Assembly (NCBI GenBank): GCA_050486105.1
Contig: JBJHCR010000368.1
Location: forward strand, 1-6,003
Length of the DNA stretch: 6,003 bases
Direction: 5' to 3'
From: JAEXNA01 sp050486105
GTDB taxonomy: Bacteria; Vulcanimicrobiota; Xenobia; Xenobiales; JADMJV01
In this document: piece by piece, positions 1-5,833 of the stretch
Numbering within the stretch: the stretch's first letter is position 1
Layout: every line of letters begins with the position of its first letter
Translations under genes and position numbers: made by a program
The notes under the pieces: model-generated
Databases searched by the model: none
Seen by the model: the letters and a program-made list of their open reading frames with translations, nothing else
What the model was told of the DNA's origin: nothing

Positions 1-2
1 CC

Positions 3-1064
3 GCCGATCTGCTGAGCAATGCCACTTCGAATCTGGCCGTAGACTTGGGGGCACAAGTGGTGGTGGCTGGTGACGTCCATGCAGCCGGAGGAGTGCGATT
101 TGAACCCGAAACGGTGATGGGAGAAGTTTTGACCCAGCAACCCCAGTTTGTCTTGCCAGCCATAGACTTACTTCGATTCGACCCTCAATCCGATGGCCGG
201 CCCTTCGAAACTCTTTTGGAGGATAGCTATCAGGAGGGTGCCCCTTCCGTATTTCGAGGCCCCGCCCGCCGCGAAGGTTCGGTGACTTTTCACGATGGCG
301 TTGAGCTCGATGGCGGACTGCTTTTCGTCACCGGTGATCTGGGGGTCGGTGGGATCGGAGTCCGGGGCCGGGGTGTATTGGTAGTGCAGGGGGCTGTGAC
401 CATCGTCGGGGGAAGCAACCTGACTGGGGAGAGTTTGGTGGCTCTGCTGTCTGCGGGGAGTATCTCCTTGCGGGGACAAGGAGCCTCTGCCAGCACCTTC
501 CAGGGCTTGGTATACGCGGGCGGAGGTTTGTTGGCCGACCAGATCACCGTATTCGGCAATCTGATCTCAGGAGATCCCAACCAGGACCTGACAGTCCGAG
601 ACGCTCATGTGTTTCAACTGTCGGATTCTCTGACTATCACTCGCCAAGCCCCTACCGGGGGCACCTCTCCGACTTTCTATCCAGTATATCATCGCCCTTT
701 CTCTCCCGAAACGACAGTGGAAGTCACCTTCTTGTCGGACGGCCATTGCTCTTATGTCGTCACTCTGAACTATCCCCCCGGAGGGCCACCTTCGTCGACA
801 ACGGGAATTCTGGGTCCGCCATCCTCAGAATGGCGAGAGGCGGTTTTCGATGCTGCTGCCGACTTTGATCGGCAGGTGTGGGGACCGTCCCCCTATATTG
901 GTCAACGGCTCTATCGAGAACAGTTCAATTTTACCTGGGACAGCCAGGCCCCCCCTTTGAACGATGACCAGGATCCCGAGAATCCCGTCGAGGTCGTCCT
1001 CTTTTCCAGCGACCTCTTGAGCGGCCCTGAGAACTTGAGAATCAAGCTGTGGCGCGAGCGTTGA
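3..1064 (+). CDS. 3' end of a large beta-helix-containing, PilX-like pilus/surface protein (5' partial)
   Basis: The frame is open from the window edge (first full codon at 3) to the TGA at 1062-1064, giving 353 residues without the N-terminus. The TTG at 45 is only an internal in-frame codon. Residues about 5-30 and 94-211 are short hydrophobic/glycine alternations (for example LLFVTGDLGVGG, VLVVQGAVTIVGG, FQGLVYAGGGLL), the pattern of a right-handed beta-helix or bactofilin-like fold also seen in the C-terminal part of PilX-like pilus assembly proteins. The last ~140 residues are non-repetitive, rich in Pro, Asp and aromatic residues, and contain one Cys. The next two genes encode minor pilins and the coding regions overlap by 16 bases, which supports a pilus-associated role. 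A class III prepilin leader would lie outside the window, so pilin identity cannot be tested here. Another exported beta-helix protein is possible. That it is a real gene is certain; the function is inferred. Confidence 0.72.
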   Translation, partial: ADLLSNATSNLAVDLGAQVVVAGDVHAAGGVRFEPETVMGEVLTQQPQFVLPAIDLLRFDPQSDGRPFETLLEDSYQEGAPSVFRGPARREGSVTFHDGVELDGGLLFVTGDLGVGGIGVRGRGVLVVQGAVTIVGGSNLTGESLVALLSAGSISLRGQGASASTFQGLVYAGGGLLADQITVFGNLISGDPNQDLTVRDAHVFQLSDSLTITRQAPTGGTSPTFYPVYHRPFSPETTVEVTFLSDGHCSYVVTLNYPPGGPPSSTTGILGPPSSEWREAVFDAAADFDRQVWGPSPYIGQRLYREQFNFTWDSQAPPLNDDQDPENPVEVVLFSSDLLSGPENLRIKLWRER

Positions 1065-1432
1065 GAGGCTTGAGCCTCATGGAGACCATCGTCTCCCTGG
1101 GAATCCTAGCCCTGGTAGCCATCGCTGTCCTAAACCTGTTTCCCACCGCCATGCTGACGGTCAAAGGGGCCGAAGCCCGCAATCGCGCCCGAGTTCTGGC
1201 CGAGAACCTCCTCGACCACCACCGAAGCCTGCCCGTGACAGACTTGCCCATAGGATTCCTTCAAGAAGAGACCGTCTCTGTCGAGGGCTTCACCTATCAG
1301 ACCACAATTCAGGTCATCTCGGTGGGACACGACGCTCTCATGCGTGGCCTAGTGGTGGAAGTTGCTTGGTCCCGTCGCGGCCTCAATCATTCGGTCCGCC
1401 GAGAACTCGAGGTGGTTCATGTTCGTCGCTAA
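1049..1432 (+). CDS. PilV/GspI-like type IV minor pilin (prepilin-type N-terminal methylation domain)
   Basis: The 127-residue protein starts at GTG 1049 with a short leader, MARALRG. The prepilin peptidase site G7|L8 follows, with the conserved Glu at mature position +5 (LSLME) and a hydrophobic helix to about residue 31 (IVSLGILALVAIAVLNLF). This is the class III signal of type IV pilins and type II secretion pseudopilins: the leader would be cut and the new N-terminus methylated by PilD-type peptidase, and the helix packs in the pilus core. Downstream, ARVLAENLLDHHRSLP and the late GLVVEVAWSRRG strand resemble the PilV/GspI layout, and the small size fits. The start overlaps the previous gene by 16 bases, implying translational coupling. 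A TTG at 1061, which overlaps that gene's stop, is an alternative that would leave only a 3-residue leader, so GTG is preferred. PilV versus GspI cannot be decided. Confidence 0.85.
   Translation: MARALRGLSLMETIVSLGILALVAIAVLNLFPTAMLTVKGAEARNRARVLAENLLDHHRSLPVTDLPIGFLQEETVSVEGFTYQTTIQVISVGHDALMRGLVVEVAWSRRGLNHSVRRELEVVHVRR
1409..1415 (+). promoter_or_regulatory. Shine-Dalgarno site deciding the start of the second minor pilin
   Basis: GAGGTGG ends 3 bases before the ATG at 1419, with the GAGG core 6 bases away. It lies inside the end of the previous coding region. It favours the 1419 start over the longer open frame beginning at 1362. Confidence 0.6.
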
Positions 1433-2051
1433 CCTTCGTTCAGAAAGAGCCCTACTCGGTCTAACTTTGATCGAAGTCCTGATAGCAGCCAGCCTTCTGC
1501 TTTTAGCCCTAAGCCTTTTGACAACCCTGGTCGTTCCTTCCATTCGATATTCCGCCGATGGGCTGACGCAGATCGACTTGCAGCGGTCGGCTGACTCCCT
1601 CCGACGACACCTCACGCGAGATCTCTTAGAGAGCGTGCCTGCGGGGGTCTCATTTGCCGGAAACGCCGAGCAGACCCGCGTGGCCATTCACCCTCTTGGG
1701 GAGATCAGCGCTTCCGGCCAGCAGGTTTGGAAAGACGAGATCATCCTCTTTGGTTGGGACGCCGAAGAAGCCAGACTTCGGCGAAGTTTATGGACCCAGG
1801 GCACAGGCCAATTCCCGGTTCCGGGACTGCTGGTACGAGCTCAAACTTTCACCTTTGGTGACTTGGAGTCTCTCTGGAGTGACCAAACCCGTTTTGATCG
1901 GATCATGGCTGAAAATCTGGTAGGTTTCGAACTCAATTGGCACGGAGAAAACCCACAATCCCTCCCCTTAAGGGTGCGTCTTGTTTTCCTCACCCCCCGA
2001 GGTCTGACCTCGGAATACTCCTTTGAACGGTATCTTCCTCAAAGTTTGTGA
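1419..2051 (+). CDS. PilW/GspJ-like type IV minor pilin (prepilin-type N-terminal methylation domain)
   Basis: ATG 1419 is chosen because GAGGTGG lies just upstream (1409-1415) and it gives a normal 14-residue prepilin leader, MFVANLRSERALLG. The open frame extends back to 1362, but that would add 19 residues lying inside the previous gene. Cleavage is expected at G14|L15, with Glu at mature +5 (LTLIE, E19) and a hydrophobic helix at about 20-41 rich in Leu and Ala. The 210-residue length and the order after a PilV/GspI-like gene fit PilW/GspJ, the larger minor pilin of a tip complex. The rest has the mixed alpha/beta character of a pilin head (for example SADSLRRHLTRDLLES, then DEIILFGWD and LPLRVRLVFLTPRG). 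The start overlaps the upstream gene by 14 bases, and the stop overlaps the kinase start as GTGA, so the genes are co-translated. Family membership is clear; the exact subfamily is inferred from size and order. Confidence 0.83.
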   Translation: MFVANLRSERALLGLTLIEVLIAASLLLLALSLLTTLVVPSIRYSADGLTQIDLQRSADSLRRHLTRDLLESVPAGVSFAGNAEQTRVAIHPLGEISASGQQVWKDEIILFGWDAEEARLRRSLWTQGTGQFPVPGLLVRAQTFTFGDLESLWSDQTRFDRIMAENLVGFELNWHGENPQSLPLRVRLVFLTPRGLTSEYSFERYLPQSL

Positions 2052-3427
2052 AACGTTTCTTGCTGCTCCTTGTAAGCTTTGGACTCCTAGCACCGGCCGT
2101 GGCCGAAGAGCTGGTTTGGACCACCTTCGTCAGCCAGCCGGCTGAGGCCCAAATCCGAGATTACCAGGGGGAAGTGATCGGGGTGACCGGTCGCGAGATG
2201 TCGTTTAAGATCCCTAAGGACCTCTCTCAAAACCTATCGTTCACCCTCAGCAAGGAGGGGTATTACCCCATCCAAGTGACCCTCACCGGCCGCCAACTTC
2301 AAGGCTCCAAGCGTCAGCCTCCCGAGGGCCAGTACATCTTGCCTCCCCATTTTGCCACCTCGATCCGCCTGAACGCTCAACGTTACGGTGTGCCGATTCT
2401 GCTTGGATTGCTGGCGTTGGGAATGCTGCTGAAAAAGCGTTTGCCCCGCCTCCAAGAAAGGGGCGAATCGGCCTTCTCACCCTTTCCGAAAATCGAGGGT
2501 TATGAGATCGCTGCAGTGCTCGGAGAAGGCGGGATGTCCACCGTCTATCGCGCTCGCCGCGAAGGACAGAAGGAGGAGGTGGCCATCAAGGTTTTGCGCG
2601 CCGACCTGTGCGCCGACCAGGAAACCCGCGCGCGCTTTCAGCGCGAGGTCCAGGCCACCAAAGACCTGCAGCACCCCAACCTGCCTTATTTATACGACTG
2701 GGGCGAAACGTCTGAAGGCACTGTTTACCTGGTCTCGGAGTTGCTGAAAGGGGAGACCTTAGAACAGCATCTCAAGCGATCGTCTCCTTTGCCCTTGAGC
2801 ACCGTTCGCTCAGTCCTCGGCCAAATCGGTGCCGCCTTGTCCTACCTTCATCAGCGCGACTTGGTGCACCGGGACGTGAAGCCGGCCAACATTTTCCTGG
2901 GCAGCGACCATCGGGTCAAGCTGCTAGATCTGGGGATCGCCCGAGGCTTGGATCTGGCCTCGGTAACCAGAACCGGCCAGGCCATGGGAACCCCAAGCTG
3001 CATGGCCCCGGAACAGACCCGGGGGGAGTTCAGCCCGGCCTCGGATCAGTACTCCTTGGGGGTGGTGGCCTTTGAGATGTTGACCGGTCAGAAGCCCTTC
3101 GTCGGTCAGGACCCCATGCAAGTCATGTTCAGTCACCTCCAGGATCCGGTTCCCAGCCTGTTGGCTCTGCGGCCGGACTTGCCCCCCTTAGGGGATCAGC
3201 TCGTTCGCCGAATGCTGAGCAAAAAGCCCGAAGAGCGCTTTTCAGAAATCAGCGAAGCGGTGCAGCTTCTGGACGAAGCCCTAACCGAGCCCAATTTCGA
3301 GGAAACGGTGGCCACCGACATCCTTGGGCCCCAGGAGGCTGTGCGCCGAATCGCCCCGAGTCCANNNNNNNNNNAGAATTTGCGGTTCCTATGGCGGAAA
3401 GGGGGCGAGTTTGGCGATGTGGGTTGA
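2048..3427 (+). CDS. Receptor-like Ser/Thr protein kinase: signal peptide, PEGA-like ectodomain, one TM, C-terminal kinase (assembly gap near 3' end)
   Basis: The GTG at 2048 overlaps the preceding stop as GTGA. Residues 1-19 form a signal peptide (MKRFLLLLVS.., likely cut after AVA). Residues ~21-84 are a small beta-rich domain with PEGA-like features (QPAEAQIRD.., SKEGYYPIQVTL). A membrane span at ~113-128 is followed by KKRLPRLQER, which places the C-terminal part in the cytoplasm. The Hanks-type kinase domain (~152-412) is complete: glycine loop GEGGMSTVY (159-167), VAIK Lys181, helix-C Glu200, HRDVKPAN (Asp276, Lys278, Asn281), DLG (Asp294), activation loop SVTRTG with Thr307/Thr309, GTPSCMAPEQ (Glu322), Asp333 and Arg397. 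An active kinase is expected. Most bacterial receptor kinases put the kinase first and the sensor last; this order is reversed. The 10 Ns (3365-3374) fall just past the catalytic domain, so the last ~16 residues and the stop at 3425-3427 hold only if the true gap preserves the frame. The likely target is the convergent FHA/BTAD regulator. Confidence 0.88.
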   Translation: MKRFLLLLVSFGLLAPAVAEELVWTTFVSQPAEAQIRDYQGEVIGVTGREMSFKIPKDLSQNLSFTLSKEGYYPIQVTLTGRQLQGSKRQPPEGQYILPPHFATSIRLNAQRYGVPILLGLLALGMLLKKRLPRLQERGESAFSPFPKIEGYEIAAVLGEGGMSTVYRARREGQKEEVAIKVLRADLCADQETRARFQREVQATKDLQHPNLPYLYDWGETSEGTVYLVSELLKGETLEQHLKRSSPLPLSTVRSVLGQIGAALSYLHQRDLVHRDVKPANIFLGSDHRVKLLDLGIARGLDLASVTRTGQAMGTPSCMAPEQTRGEFSPASDQYSLGVVAFEMLTGQKPFVGQDPMQVMFSHLQDPVPSLLALRPDLPPLGDQLVRRMLSKKPEERFSEISEAVQLLDEALTEPNFEETVATDILGPQEAVRRIAPSPXXXXNLRFLWRKGGEFGDVG

Positions 3428-3445
3428 TTCGGCGCACAGCCTCCT
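3333..3445. repeat. Perfect 20-bp inverted repeat flanking the assembly gap, between convergent genes
   Basis: The left arm at 3333-3352 (AGGAGGCT...CCGAATC) is exactly the reverse complement of the right arm at 3426-3445 (GATTCGG...CCTCCT). Three further complementary pairs (3355-3357 with 3421-3423) follow after a two-base interruption. The left arm is kinase coding sequence (QEAVRRI). The right arm starts at the last base of the kinase stop codon and runs into the stop codon of the minus-strand regulator. The spacer is 73 bases including the 10 Ns. It could be a bidirectional terminator-like stem at a convergent junction, but no T-run follows either arm. It could also be a scaffolding fold-back artefact. 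Confidence 0.75.
3365..3374. other. Assembly gap (10 Ns)
   Basis: Ten consecutive N bases interrupt the 3' end of the kinase gene. The true gap length may not be 10, so the frame and spacing across it are not established. The gap sits between the arms of a 20-bp inverted repeat, which may be why assembly broke here. Confidence 0.98.
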
Positions 3446-4841
3446 AGCCGGATGAACTTCCTAAAGACACCTGATAGAAGAGCCGCAGAAGTTCGGTGGA
3501 CGGCTCCAATCCTTCTGTGTGCAGCCGCTGTCGGAACTCTTCATAGACTCGCACCGCCTCGGCAGCCTGGCCTTGTTCGAGGTGGCTATGCATCAGCAAT
3601 AGGATACCAGTCTCGGCCAGGGAGTCCCGTTCTTGCAAGGCCCTGGCCGCCCGCTCGACCAGGGCGTACTCTTTGTGTTCCAGAAAGGCGGTTCCAGCGG
3701 TGGCCAAGGCCTCCAGGATATCCAGGGAAAGCCTGGTTCTGATCCCCTCGGCCCATTCCTCATAGCAACCCTCGAGGAAGGGGCCCGTGTCCAACTTGAG
3801 CAAGCGCTCCAAGGCGGCCCCGGAGGTGAGAAGGGGCGCGCTCAGCAGGCGTTGCACCTCAATCAAATCGTGGTTCCCAAGCCTCTCGGGGTTGAGTTGA
3901 AGGGTGGAAGGGGTGCGCAAAACCAGGGCCTCAAATTCCGCTTCAGTCAGGCCCAGGCCGCTTCTTAAAGTGGAGAGTGCATAGCTGAGATTCTTGCGTC
4001 CTCGGGTGGCCGGAAGTTCCGGCCAAAGCTGCTCCATAAGGGTCTCCACGGAGCGAGCTTGCCCCCAGCTCACCGCCAACAAAGCCAACAGCCAGCGGCT
4101 CTTCTCGTTCCGAATCTGGGGAGCTCGGTCTTCTGAGTGCCCTAGGCGAACTTCAAAGGAGCCTAAAGTTCGGATCACGAGAAGATCCCCCGCCCCAGAA
4201 CCTTGCTCTCGAGTGTGGAAGCGAAACTGCAAGGCCCCAAAGTTCAACAGGTCACCGTGCTTGAGCTCCGTCAGGGCTCCGGCCTCCAAACTCTGTCCGT
4301 TGACCGCCGTCAGGCTGGAGCCCGCCTCTCGAAAAAGCTGCCAACGCTTGACTTCGGAGAGTGAGAGGGTGGCATGGGTTCTCGAAATCGTGGGGTGATC
4401 GAGCTCCACATGGTTGAGGCGTTTCCCCCGACGCCCGATCCAGCAAATGGGCCCCGTCAAAGGCCAACTGCGCCCACTGAAGGGATGGGTGATCCCTTCC
4501 AGGGTGGCACTGGGGGGTTGGCGCACGTCCACCAGCCAAACCCTTACCTGTTCCACCACGACCCCTTCGCCTACCGCCACCGCAATGGACCGGCCCAAGG
4601 ATTCCTCGACCAACAGCACTTGGTCTCCGGTCAAGCGAGCGAGCCAGTTGGTGGAAGGAGGGAAGGCCGAAGGGGCCAGAGCGTTCAGCGCCACCTCAGG
4701 GTGCCAGAAAGCCGTCCGGTACTCGGAATCGCTCCCGCATACGACCCGCAACTCTAGGTAGGGATGAACCGGGGTGGCGGTGAGAGCCTCAACGTTCTCG
4801 GTGGCCTCACCCCCGTCACCCCCGAACGGCACTGTGGACAT
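3444..4841 (-). CDS. FHA - winged helix - BTAD transcription regulator (EmbR/SARP-like, domain-permuted)
   Basis: The 465-residue protein starts at ATG 4841 and ends with TAG at 3444-3446. Residues 1-~120 are unassigned. An FHA domain spans ~125-210 with the phosphothreonine-binding set intact: I135-G136-R137, S153-R154-T155-H156 and N181-G182. Residues ~219-318 form an OmpR/SARP-type winged helix (LLVIRTLGSFEVRLG, then RWLLALLAV, VETLMEQLWP, NLSYALSTLR). The BTAD domain (~323-462) is helical and TPR-like (FLEGCYEEWAEGIRTRL.., AEAVRVYEEFRQRL, GLEPSTELLRL). Such proteins bind DNA and respond to phosphothreonine signals; mycobacterial EmbR, phosphorylated by PknH, is the known precedent, but there the FHA domain is C-terminal. 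Here FHA comes first. It is convergent with a Ser/Thr kinase whose activation loop has a TxT pair, so the two likely form a kinase-regulator pair. No strong Shine-Dalgarno sequence precedes the ATG. Target promoters are unknown; the pilus operon is one candidate. Confidence 0.88.
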   Translation of the reverse strand: MSTVPFGGDGGEATENVEALTATPVHPYLELRVVCGSDSEYRTAFWHPEVALNALAPSAFPPSTNWLARLTGDQVLLVEESLGRSIAVAVGEGVVVEQVRVWLVDVRQPPSATLEGITHPFSGRSWPLTGPICWIGRRGKRLNHVELDHPTISRTHATLSLSEVKRWQLFREAGSSLTAVNGQSLEAGALTELKHGDLLNFGALQFRFHTREQGSGAGDLLVIRTLGSFEVRLGHSEDRAPQIRNEKSRWLLALLAVSWGQARSVETLMEQLWPELPATRGRKNLSYALSTLRSGLGLTEAEFEALVLRTPSTLQLNPERLGNHDLIEVQRLLSAPLLTSGAALERLLKLDTGPFLEGCYEEWAEGIRTRLSLDILEALATAGTAFLEHKEYALVERAARALQERDSLAETGILLLMHSHLEQGQAAEAVRVYEEFRQRLHTEGLEPSTELLRLFYQVSLGSSSG

Positions 4842-5006
4842 TTTTGAGGATTCTTCGGGCGTTCAGAGCGTCCTTTGTGGCAGAATCTTGGACCGGTCGC
4901 CGAGGGGCCCATCCGAGCCCACCAAGGCTCTCTCCATACGGTGGACGGGCTTAGCCTATTCCTTGAACGTTCTCGCAATCGGTTGAAAGGAGTTGGCTGA
5001 GAGCGG
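4842..5006. promoter_or_regulatory. Divergent intergenic region expected to hold both promoters
   Basis: These 165 bases separate the minus-strand FHA/BTAD gene from the plus-strand membrane-protein gene, so the promoters of both should lie here. I see no convincing -35/-10 pair on either strand. Visible elements are the 8-bp palindrome GAACGTTC (4965-4972), a GACCGGTC palindrome (4891-4898) and AAGGAG (4987-4992) ahead of the plus-strand gene. Autoregulation by the FHA/BTAD protein is plausible but unsupported by any repeated operator-like motif. Confidence 0.35.
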
Positions 5007-5678
5007 GTGGTAGAAGTCTCATCGGGGGGAGCCTCATCGCAAATGAGTTCCATAAGCAACGAGTGCTCCGATAAGCCGAAGCAGCCTAACTGGAACGCAA
5101 CCTGGCTTGGGTTGTTAATTCTGTTTGCCCTGTGTTTTCTTTGTGCCTTTCTCGCCGGGATTACCCCTAACGCTTTTCTGTTCTACTTGCTAAGCATCTT
5201 CCTCTATGGCATTGGCCTATTGGGCCTGGCCGGCACAATCTTCTCACGCGCGGTCATGACTATCGCAGGCAAGTCTTCACTTCCCAATCGAAGCGAGTGT
5301 AAAAGGCTCTTAGGGGCTATAGTATTTGCGGTCCTATATCTCTGGGGAACCGTCCTTGGAGGAAGCTTGCTCGTCTACCTTGTTGGACCGAAAAAGATCC
5401 TTGAGGCCACCCATGAACTCAAGGCAAAGGCCTCGGAAGGGGCCTCGGAAAAGGACCCTCGAGACCTTATACTAGGCTCAGCGGACATCGTCCCCGACCC
5501 TCTGCGTCGACTGGGTGCAGTCTATATTTCCATCTACCCGAACGGCACGATTGGCTTGAAAAAACTGGGACTCGGGGACTTTGAAGGGTACATACTGATC
5601 CCCGAGGACTTGAGCCACCCTGGCCTTTCGAGCGGAACCAGGATCGCCCCTGGAATCTACTGGGCCAAACGCAGATAG
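5007..5678 (+). CDS. Unknown membrane protein with three predicted TM helices and a soluble C-terminal domain
   Basis: From GTG 5007 the protein has 223 residues. I do not recognise a family. The N-terminus (~1-31) is polar. Hydrophobic segments lie at ~32-51 (WLGLLILFALCFLCAFLAG), ~56-79 (FLFYLLSIFLYGIGLLGLAG) and ~101-127 (AIVFAVLYLWGTVLGGSLLVYLVG), followed by a charged stretch (~128-152, KASEGASEKD) and a soluble tail with AVYISIYPNGTIGLKK and a basic end. The start is unsure. GTG 5007 is the first start after an in-frame stop (4998-5000) and lies 14 bases past AAGGAG, which is rather far. ATG 5043 (211 residues) lies 11 bases past GGGGGAG (5025-5031). Either choice leaves the membrane segments intact. 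It is divergent from the FHA/BTAD regulator and may share its control region, but nothing links the functions directly. No signal peptide or catalytic motif is seen. Confidence 0.7.
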   Translation: MVEVSSGGASSQMSSISNECSDKPKQPNWNATWLGLLILFALCFLCAFLAGITPNAFLFYLLSIFLYGIGLLGLAGTIFSRAVMTIAGKSSLPNRSECKRLLGAIVFAVLYLWGTVLGGSLLVYLVGPKKILEATHELKAKASEGASEKDPRDLILGSADIVPDPLRRLGAVYISIYPNGTIGLKKLGLGDFEGYILIPEDLSHPGLSSGTRIAPGIYWAKRR

Positions 5679-5689
5679 GGCCCCGCTCA

Positions 5690-5802
5690 AGTTTCCAGCG
5701 GTTCTCAGTAGATCGAGATCCAGCAGCTCTTAACCCATCAAATCCTGAGGTTTCGACGAAAGCGAGAAGGTGTTGAAGTTGTGAAGGGGTGCGATTGCGC
5801 AT
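5690..5802 (-). pseudogene. Possible truncated gene start (about 37 codons before running into the neighbouring gene)
   Basis: On the minus strand an ATG (5800-5802) is preceded by a perfect AAGGAGG (5810-5816) at a 7-base spacing, the best ribosome-binding site in the window. The frame begins MRNRTPSQLQHLLAFVETSG and stays open to 5467. Beyond about 5680, however, it lies antisense to the C-terminal coding region of the membrane protein, and its composition there (Arg, Ser, Gly and Trp rich) looks like a shadow. A 212-base tail-to-tail overlap is unlikely for two intact genes. The best guess is the 5' remnant of a gene cut off at the junction with the membrane-protein locus. A short real protein of 111 residues or a regulatory leader remain possible. 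I recognise no family. Confidence 0.25.
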
Positions 5803-5833
5803 GACAGGGCCTCCTTGATGCGAACCCCTTCAC
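5781..5833 (-). promoter_or_regulatory. Potential hairpin around a minus-strand ribosome-binding site and start codon
   Basis: The 10-bp arms GTGAAGGGGT (5781-5790) and ACCCCTTCAC (5824-5833) are perfectly complementary. Inside them a second 5-bp stem pairs 5798-5802 with 5818-5822. The 15-base apical loop (5803-5817) contains AAGGAGG on the minus strand, and the minus-strand ATG is part of the inner stem. In minus-strand RNA this would show the Shine-Dalgarno sequence in a loop while pairing the AUG, a layout compatible with control of translation initiation. No T-run follows on either strand, so a terminator is unlikely. Confidence 0.4.

Noticed and set aside
168..580. Minus-strand open frames opposite the beta-helix protein
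   Set aside because: They are shadows of the glycine-rich plus-strand gene, with no ribosome-binding site or recognisable protein character.
1362..1418. Upstream extension of the second pilin gene
   Set aside because: It would add 19 residues before the prepilin leader and lies in the previous gene; ATG 1419 has a ribosome-binding site and gives a normal leader.
2502..2747. Plus-strand open frame inside the kinase gene
   Set aside because: It overlaps the glycine loop to helix-C region of a clear kinase domain in another frame, and its Arg/Pro/Ser-rich translation has no domain signal.
3633..3968. Plus-strand open frames opposite the FHA/BTAD gene (also 3452-3742, 3994-4398, 4374-4761)
   Set aside because: All are antisense to a well-supported FHA-wHTH-BTAD protein and show low-complexity Gly/Pro/Arg translations typical of shadow frames.
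4791..4975. Direct repeat AACGTTCTCG (4791-4800 and 4966-4975)
   Set aside because: A 10-mer pair is expected several times in 6 kb by chance, and one copy lies inside coding sequence.
5683..5701. Possible terminator after the membrane-protein gene (CCGCT / AGCGG stem)
   Set aside because: The stem is only 5 bp, the loop has 9 bases and no T-run follows.
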